64,000 bases of DNA from Amycolatopsis tolypomycina (lineage in GTDB: Bacteria > Actinomycetota > Actinomycetes > Mycobacteriales > Pseudonocardiaceae), in NCBI RefSeq assembly GCF_900105945.1, contig NZ_FNSO01000004.1, positions 4,588,001-4,652,000 on the forward strand. Reading direction: 5' to 3'. The position numbers were made by a program, and so were the translations under genes. The notes under the pieces are model-generated. The model saw nothing but the letters and a program-made list of their open reading frames with translations. It was not told the DNA's origin and did not search any database. The first letter of the stretch is position 1. Each line of letters begins with the position of its first letter. Shown here piece after piece: positions 59,546-64,000 of the stretch.

Positions 59546-60199
59546 ATGCGCGTCGTGATCGCCGAAGACTCCGTCCTGCTGCGGGCGGGGGTGCAGAGCC
59601 TGCTGTCGGACGTCGGCATCGAGACGGTGGCCGCCGTGGGCAACGGCGACGACCTGCTCGTCGCCGTCCGCGAGCACCGGCCGGACCTGGTCATCGCCGA
59701 CGTCCGGATGCCCCCGACGTTCACCGACGAAGGCCTGCGCGCGGCACTGGCGGCGCGCAAGGAGGTCCCCGGCCTGCCGGTGCTGGTGGTTTCGCAGTAC
59801 GTGGAGGGCAGTTACGCGGTCGACCTGATCGCCGAAGGCACGTCCGGCGTCGGCTACCTGCTGAAGGAGCGCGTCGCCGACGTGGCCGAGTTCCTCGCGG
59901 CGGTCCGCCGGGTGGCCGGCGGCGGCTCGGCGATCGACCCGGACGTGGTCGCCCAGATGCTGGCCCGCACCCGCAACCCGCTCGAGCAGCTGACCGCCCG
60001 CGAGACGGAGGTCCTCGGCGAGATGGCACAGGGCCTGTCGAACACGGCCATCGCCAAGAACCTGGTGATCACCCAGGGCGCGGTGGAGAACCACATCAGC
60101 AACATCTTCGCGAAACTCGGCCTCGAGGCCAGCCGCGACCAGAACCGCCGCATCCGCGCGGTCCTGACCTATTTGGACAGTACGACCGTCCGCGCCTGA
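59546..60199 (+). CDS. NarL/LuxR-family response regulator
   Basis: 217 residues: receiver domain with the phospho-Asp in VIADVRMPP (near residue 52) and Lys in LLKERV, then a LuxR-type helix-turn-helix (about 150-205; LTARETEVLGEMAQGLSN). The ATG at 59546 has GGGAGA six bases upstream. It follows the kinase by 20 bases. It may control export or self-resistance rather than the PKS genes, but no target site is evident. Confidence 0.93.
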   Translation: MRVVIAEDSVLLRAGVQSLLSDVGIETVAAVGNGDDLLVAVREHRPDLVIADVRMPPTFTDEGLRAALAARKEVPGLPVLVVSQYVEGSYAVDLIAEGTSGVGYLLKERVADVAEFLAAVRRVAGGGSAIDPDVVAQMLARTRNPLEQLTARETEVLGEMAQGLSNTAIAKNLVITQGAVENHISNIFAKLGLEASRDQNRRIRAVLTYLDSTTVRA

Positions 60200-60216
60200 C
60201 GGGGGCGGGCGGTGCC

Positions 60217-60996
60217 TCAGACGCGGGCCGCGCCGCGGTCGAGGAGGTCGTCCGCCAGCCGGCGCAGGATCACGTCCTGGTGCCGGGTGAGGAAGAAGTG
60301 GCCGCCCGCCAGCGTCACCAGCTCGAAGCCGCCGGTCGTGTGGTCTTCCCACGAGGCGACCTCGTCGACCGAGGCCACCGGGTCGTCGGTGCCGGTGAAG
60401 GCCACGATCGGCGCGTCGAGCGGGCGGCCGGGGGTGTGCCGGTAGGTCTCGACGGCCCGGTAGTCGTTGCGCACCACCGGCAGGATCATCCGGACGACGT
60501 CGTCGTCGCCGAGCAGGTCCATCTCCGTGCCGCTCAGCCGCCGCAGTTCGGCGAGCACGCCCTCGTCGGTGCGGCTGTGCACCCGCTCGTCCCGCACCCG
60601 CGACGGCGCGCGCCGGCCGGAGACGAACAGCGCCGCGACCGGCGTACCGGCCTCCTCGAGCCGGCGGGCCGTCTCGTAGGCGACCATCGCGCCCATGCTG
60701 TGCCCGAACAGCGCGAGCGGCCGGTCGGTCTTGTCCCGCAGCAGCCCGGCGACCCGGTCGGCGATGGCCTCGATGCTGGTCAGGAACGGCTCGTGCCGCC
60801 GGTCCTGCCGGCCCGGGTACTGGACGGCCGCGACCTCGATGCCGGGTGCCAGCGCCTTCGCGACCGGGAAGTAGAAGGTGGCCGAGCCGCCGGCGTGCGG
60901 CAGGCAGACCAGCCGCGCCTTCGCCTCGGGCGAAACGGCGAACCGGCGGAACCAGCTGTCCTCGGCGTCGTTCCCGTGGGCGACCATGTCGTCCAC
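60217..60996 (-). CDS. Type II thioesterase (editing), second copy
   Basis: 259 residues with LVCLPHAGGSA, nucleophile GHSMGAMVAYE, TGTDDPV and GGHFFLTRHQD. Same length as and closely similar to the copy at 24645-25424 (both have YRAVETYRH- or YTAVETYRH-type segments), so they are paralogs or one was acquired. Removes stalled acyl groups from the PKS or from the starter ACP. GTG 60996 is chosen; the ATG at 60987 would drop three residues. Two CCCCTAA boxes lie 63 to 79 bases upstream. Confidence 0.9.
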   Translation of the reverse strand: MDDMVAHGNDAEDSWFRRFAVSPEAKARLVCLPHAGGSATFYFPVAKALAPGIEVAAVQYPGRQDRRHEPFLTSIEAIADRVAGLLRDKTDRPLALFGHSMGAMVAYETARRLEEAGTPVAALFVSGRRAPSRVRDERVHSRTDEGVLAELRRLSGTEMDLLGDDDVVRMILPVVRNDYRAVETYRHTPGRPLDAPIVAFTGTDDPVASVDEVASWEDHTTGGFELVTLAGGHFFLTRHQDVILRRLADDLLDRGAARV

Positions 60997-61058
60997 CGCC
61001 TTTCCGTCTCAGTGGGCCTCCACCGGCCAACGTAGCCAGCGGGAGGACGGGACAACGA

Positions 61059-61075
61059 CCCCTAACGCCCCCTAA
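61059..61075. promoter_or_regulatory. Tandem CCCCTAA boxes in the thioesterase/methyltransferase promoter region
   Basis: CCCCTAA at 61059-61065 and 61069-61075, ten bases apart, as upstream of the starter operon. They sit 63 bases before the thioesterase start (minus) and 116 before the methyltransferase start (plus). Confidence 0.62.
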
Positions 61076-61190
61076 GCCGTCCGTCTACTGTGGACCGGAT
61101 CACGTCTGCCCCGCAAAACCATTGGTGCATCGGCTCGCTCCGCTGCTGTACTGCTGCCACCGTGAGTGCCGCGTGACGGAGGTAGTGGTT

Positions 61191-61946
61191 GTGACGGCTT
61201 ATGACGCCCTTGCCGAGGTGTACGAGTGGCTCATTTCCGATGCGAAGCTGGCTCCGGCCGAGTTCGCCGCGTCGTTCGACGACGCCCTCCGTCTCCTGCC
61301 GCCCGGCGCGCACGTCCTCGACTGTTCCTGCGGAACCGGGCAGCTGGCGGTCGGCCTCGCCGGCCTCGGTATGCAGGTGGTCGCCACTGACGCCAGCGAA
61401 GCGATGGTTCGCCGCACCGCGAAGCTGTCCGAGGAGTTCGGGGCAGCCGTCCGGACACTGCGGGCCGGCTGGGAAGAGCTCCCCGGCCACTTCGACGACT
61501 CCACCTTCGACATGGTGTTCTGCGTCGGCAACTCGCTGCACCACGCCGCGGGCGCGAAAGGCAGGGTCGCCGCGCTGGAGTCGATGGCCCGGCTTCTGCG
61601 CCCCGGCGGGCATTTGGTGCTCACGTCCCGCACGTGGGAACTCGTGCGGGCCAGGGGTTCCCGGCTGGACATCGGTGACCGGCTCGTCCGCCGGAACGGT
61701 CGCGCTGCCGTCGTGGTCTACCGCTGGGAGATCGCCCCGACCTGGGCGGAGGAGCACCACATCGAGATCGCGATCGCGCAGGTCGATGCGGCCGGGCCGG
61801 TTCTCGTCCGGTCGGAACTGCTGTCGTGCTGGCCCTACCGGTACGAGGAACTCGAAGCCGAGCTGCGCCGGGTCGGGCTCCGGACGGAACTGAGCACGTT
61901 CGACCCCGAGGCCGAGAACTACACGGTGGTGGCGAGCAAGGTATAG
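61191..61946 (+). CDS. Class I SAM-dependent methyltransferase
   Basis: 251 residues. SAM motif I VLDCSCGTGQLAVGLA (about residues 43-58), acidic VVATDAS, and motif LLRPGGHLVL near 135. General layout resembles glycine/sarcosine-type N-methyltransferases and small-molecule methyltransferases such as those acting on amino sugars. In this cluster it could N-methylate the sugar amine or O-methylate the aglycone. The GTG at 61191 has GGAGG eight bases upstream. It is the last gene with a cluster box near its promoter, so it probably marks the right border. Specificity is not known. Confidence 0.82.
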   Translation: MTAYDALAEVYEWLISDAKLAPAEFAASFDDALRLLPPGAHVLDCSCGTGQLAVGLAGLGMQVVATDASEAMVRRTAKLSEEFGAAVRTLRAGWEELPGHFDDSTFDMVFCVGNSLHHAAGAKGRVAALESMARLLRPGGHLVLTSRTWELVRARGSRLDIGDRLVRRNGRAAVVVYRWEIAPTWAEEHHIEIAIAQVDAAGPVLVRSELLSCWPYRYEELEAELRRVGLRTELSTFDPEAENYTVVASKV

Positions 61947-61955
61947 CCAACGGGC

Positions 61956-62621
61956 TCAGCGGGCGTGCCGCTGACGCAGCCCGGCGACGATCAGGTCCAG
62001 GCCGAAGGCGAACTCGTCCGCCAGCGGTACCGGCAGCGAGTCCGCGACCGCGCGCGTGGCCGGGAACTCCCCCTCCGGCAGCTCGTGGAAACGCGCCGAC
62101 GCCCGCTCCTGCTCGGCGCCGTCCCCGGCTCCGGCCAGCTGGATGGCGAAGCCCAGCACGTACCGCGCGAGGGTGGCGTAGGCGCGCGCCGCGACGCTCG
62201 GCGGGAGCCCGCCGTCGAGGAGGACGGCCAGGCAGCGCTCCCGCAACGCCATGGCGTTCGGCCCGGTCGGGGTCTGCTCGATCAGCAGCGGCGCGACCTT
62301 CCGGTGCCGGCCCAGTGTGTCGAACATCGCCCGCGCGACGGCCTGGCAGGCCTCGTCCCAGCTCAGCTCCGCCAATGCCCGCGAGTCGAGTTCGATCTCC
62401 CCGAAGACGCGGTCGATGACCTGGGTGACCAAGGTCGCCCGGTTGCCGAAGTGGCGGTAGAGCGTCGCCGTGCCCGATTCGAGCCGCTGGGCGAGGCTGC
62501 GCATCGACAGGGCCTCGGCGCCTTCCTCGTCGACGAGCTGCAGGGCCGTGGCGAGGATCCGGTCCAGCGGGACGGCGGGACGGCCACGTGACCGCCGAGC
62601 GGCCGGGGACGGACTGGTCAC
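61956..62621 (-). CDS. TetR-family transcriptional regulator
   Basis: 221 residues with an N-terminal helix-turn-helix (about 18-65; MRSLAQRLESGTATLYRHFG) and a TetR C-terminal ligand domain. GTG start at 62621. Divergent from an alpha/beta hydrolase whose start codon is covered by a 25-base palindrome, so it most likely represses that gene. It ends ten bases from the methyltransferase stop (convergent). Probably unrelated to the macrolactam pathway. Confidence 0.88.
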   Translation of the reverse strand: MTSPSPAARRSRGRPAVPLDRILATALQLVDEEGAEALSMRSLAQRLESGTATLYRHFGNRATLVTQVIDRVFGEIELDSRALAELSWDEACQAVARAMFDTLGRHRKVAPLLIEQTPTGPNAMALRERCLAVLLDGGLPPSVAARAYATLARYVLGFAIQLAGAGDGAEQERASARFHELPEGEFPATRAVADSLPVPLADEFAFGLDLIVAGLRQRHAR

Positions 62622-62654
62622 CGGCCCAGTATGCCGAAGTTGACACCCGCCGCA

Positions 62655-62679
62655 ATAACGGCAACACTGTTGCCATTAT
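62655..62679. promoter_or_regulatory. TetR operator candidate overlapping the hydrolase start codon
   Basis: Core GGCAACACTGTTGCC (62660-62674) is perfect around its central base, extended by ATAA on one side and TTAT on the other, and it runs into the ATG at 62678. It lies 34 bases from the regulator start, so one bound dimer could block both genes. Confidence 0.72.
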
Positions 62680-63466
62680 GAACCAGATCCAGTCCATTCC
62701 CGTCGACGGCCTTCGCGTGCACTACGCACGCGGCGGGCGGGGCCCGGCGGTGCTGCTGCTGCACGGCAGCGGGTCGTCGCTGGAAGGCTTCGAGCGGGTC
62801 GCCGAGCTGCTGTCGGCGTCCCACGACGTCATCCGCCCCGACCTGCCCGGCTTCGGGCGCACCGGGCCGCGCCCCGACCGCGACTACCGCGTCCGGACGT
62901 ACGCGCGCACGATCGCCCGGTTCATGACCGCACTGGAGCTGCCGCGCTTCGCCGTGGCGGGCAATTCGCTCGGCGGCAACATCGCGTGGAACCTGGCCCT
63001 GGACGCTCCCCTGCGGGTCGACGCGCTGGTGCTGGTCAACGCCACCGGCTACCCGGAGAAGACGCTGCCCGCCGGGCTGCGGCTGGCCCGGAACCCGCTG
63101 CTGCGCCCGCTGGTGCGGCGCTGGCTCCCGCGCGGCGCGACCGCCCGCGGGCTGCGGGAGGCCGTCGGCGCGAACTCCGCGATCGTCGACGACGCCATGG
63201 TGGCCCGGGTGCACGCGCTGACCAGCCGCCCCGGGAACCGGTCGGCCTTCGTCGACTTCGCCAACACCGACCAGCCCGACCGCAGCGCCGAGATCCCGAA
63301 GATCTCCGCCCCGACGCTGGTCCTGCGCAGCGCCGACGTCGACGGGCAGCACTTCGCCCGCGACATCCCGGGCGCCACCGAGCGCGTCCACGCCGACGGC
63401 GGCCACCTCCTGCCGGAAGAGGACCCCGACTGGGTGGCCGCGGCGATCGAGGAGTTCCTGCGATGA
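62678..63466 (+). CDS. Alpha/beta hydrolase
   Basis: 262 residues: LLLHGSGSS oxyanion region, nucleophile GNSLGG (Ser near residue 96), Asp in LRSADVDG and His in DGGHLLPEE. Resembles the meta-cleavage hydrolase and haloperoxidase-like groups; substrate unknown. The ATG at 62678 has no ribosome site, and the operator sits on it, so the message may be leaderless. It overlaps the next gene by four bases (ATGA). Both are likely controlled by the divergent TetR protein. Confidence 0.87.
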   Translation: MNQIQSIPVDGLRVHYARGGRGPAVLLLHGSGSSLEGFERVAELLSASHDVIRPDLPGFGRTGPRPDRDYRVRTYARTIARFMTALELPRFAVAGNSLGGNIAWNLALDAPLRVDALVLVNATGYPEKTLPAGLRLARNPLLRPLVRRWLPRGATARGLREAVGANSAIVDDAMVARVHALTSRPGNRSAFVDFANTDQPDRSAEIPKISAPTLVLRSADVDGQHFARDIPGATERVHADGGHLLPEEDPDWVAAAIEEFLR

Positions 63467-64000
63467 AGTACTTCGTCGCGGCCGACGAGGACCGCCGCCT
63501 CGACGCAGCCGCCCGCCGGACGCTGCGCGGGAGCTTCGTCGCCCTGTCCGACGGGGTGACGCACTACGAGCTGACCGGGCCCGACGGCGGGGAACTCGCC
63601 GTCCTGGTCGGCGGCCTCACGATTCCGCTGTCCTATTGGGACGGTCTGGCGGCCCGCCTGCACGCCCGCGGCCTGCGCACGCTCGCCTACAGCGCCTACG
63701 GCCGCGGCTACTCCGACCGCGTCCGGGGCCGCTACGACGAAGCGTTGTTCGTCCGGCAGCTCGCCGAGCTGACCTCGGCACTGGACCCCACTCCGCCGCG
63801 GCACGTCGTCGGCACGTCGATGGGCGCACTGGTCGCGATGGCCCACGCGAACCTGCACCCCGAATCGGTCGCCACGCTCACCGTCGTCGGACCGGCCGGG
63901 CTGGGCGAACGGCCCCGGGCGCAACGGTTGCTGGGCAGCGATCTCCTTGCCGGGTTCGTCGCCCGGCGCTTCGGCCGCAAGCTCCTGGAAGGCCACCTCG
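63463..64000 (+). CDS. Second alpha/beta hydrolase, cut by the right edge
   Basis: 179 complete codons are visible, starting MKYFVAADEDRRL. Nucleophile GTSMGALVAMAH near residue 123, and LAYSAYGRGYSDR typical of the fold's second strand region; the acid and His lie beyond the window. The ATG overlaps the stop of the hydrolase upstream, so the two are co-translated. Function unknown. Confidence 0.85.
   Translation, partial: MKYFVAADEDRRLDAAARRTLRGSFVALSDGVTHYELTGPDGGELAVLVGGLTIPLSYWDGLAARLHARGLRTLAYSAYGRGYSDRVRGRYDEALFVRQLAELTSALDPTPPRHVVGTSMGALVAMAHANLHPESVATLTVVGPAGLGERPRAQRLLGSDLLAGFVARRFGRKLLEGHL

Overview
The window is high-GC actinobacterial DNA with GTG starts, four-base start/stop overlaps and very long modular polyketide synthase (PKS) genes. 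Gene content and the short intergenic hairpin repeats suggest Amycolatopsis or a close relative in the Pseudonocardiaceae; this is an inference. Nearly the whole window, from the left edge to about 61.9 kb, reads as one biosynthetic gene cluster for a glycosylated polyene macrolactam. The cluster continues past the left edge.

Layout. 1-3354: start of a PKS gene (KS-AT-DH visible). 3607-9398: a short glycosyltransferase-like gene, a MacB/FtsX-type ABC exporter with two small membrane proteins, and a divergent TetR regulator with two matching operator palindromes. 9529-17973: the last PKS (one full module, then KS, a dead AT, ACP and thioesterase). 18549-21605: sugar genes (PIG-L deacetylase, UDP-sugar 6-dehydrogenase, UDP-uronate decarboxylase-like SDR). 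21683-24432: a large LuxR (LAL) activator plus a 53-residue LuxR-like mini-protein overlapping its stop. 24645-25816: type II thioesterase and a PqqD-like protein. 26094-47074: PKS genes for loading and modules 1 to 4; the first carries an in-frame TGA inside module 3. 47322-56865: starter-unit genes (P450, both subunits of a glutamate-mutase-like enzyme, PLP decarboxylase, two adenylating enzymes, free ACP, VinK-like acyltransferase, VinJ-like aminopeptidase). 57148-61946: glycosyltransferase, two-component system, second type II thioesterase, methyltransferase. 61956-64000: TetR regulator and two alpha/beta hydrolases, probably outside the cluster.

How it fits together. By analogy with vicenistatin, glutamate is rearranged to 3-methylaspartate, adenylated onto the free ACP, decarboxylated to 3-aminoisobutyrate, capped with an alpha-amino acid, moved to the N-terminal loading ACP of the first PKS by the VinK-like enzyme, and later uncapped by the peptidase so that the amine can close the ring. 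All six intact AT domains carry the malonyl signature, and every complete extension module is KS-AT-DH-KR-ACP with no enoylreductase, so a polyene is expected. The sugar set has no aminotransferase and no 4,6-dehydratase; a pentosamine made from UDP-GlcNAc (xylosamine type) fits best. Repeated CCCCTAA / TTAGGGG boxes lie upstream of nearly every cluster operon and are the likely targets of the LAL activator.

Main oddities: the in-frame TGA in the first PKS, the inactive terminal AT, the mini LuxR protein, the PqqD-like protein, the shrunken glycosyltransferase, and several families of intergenic hairpins and short repeats. No tRNA, rRNA, CRISPR array, insertion sequence or transposase was seen.
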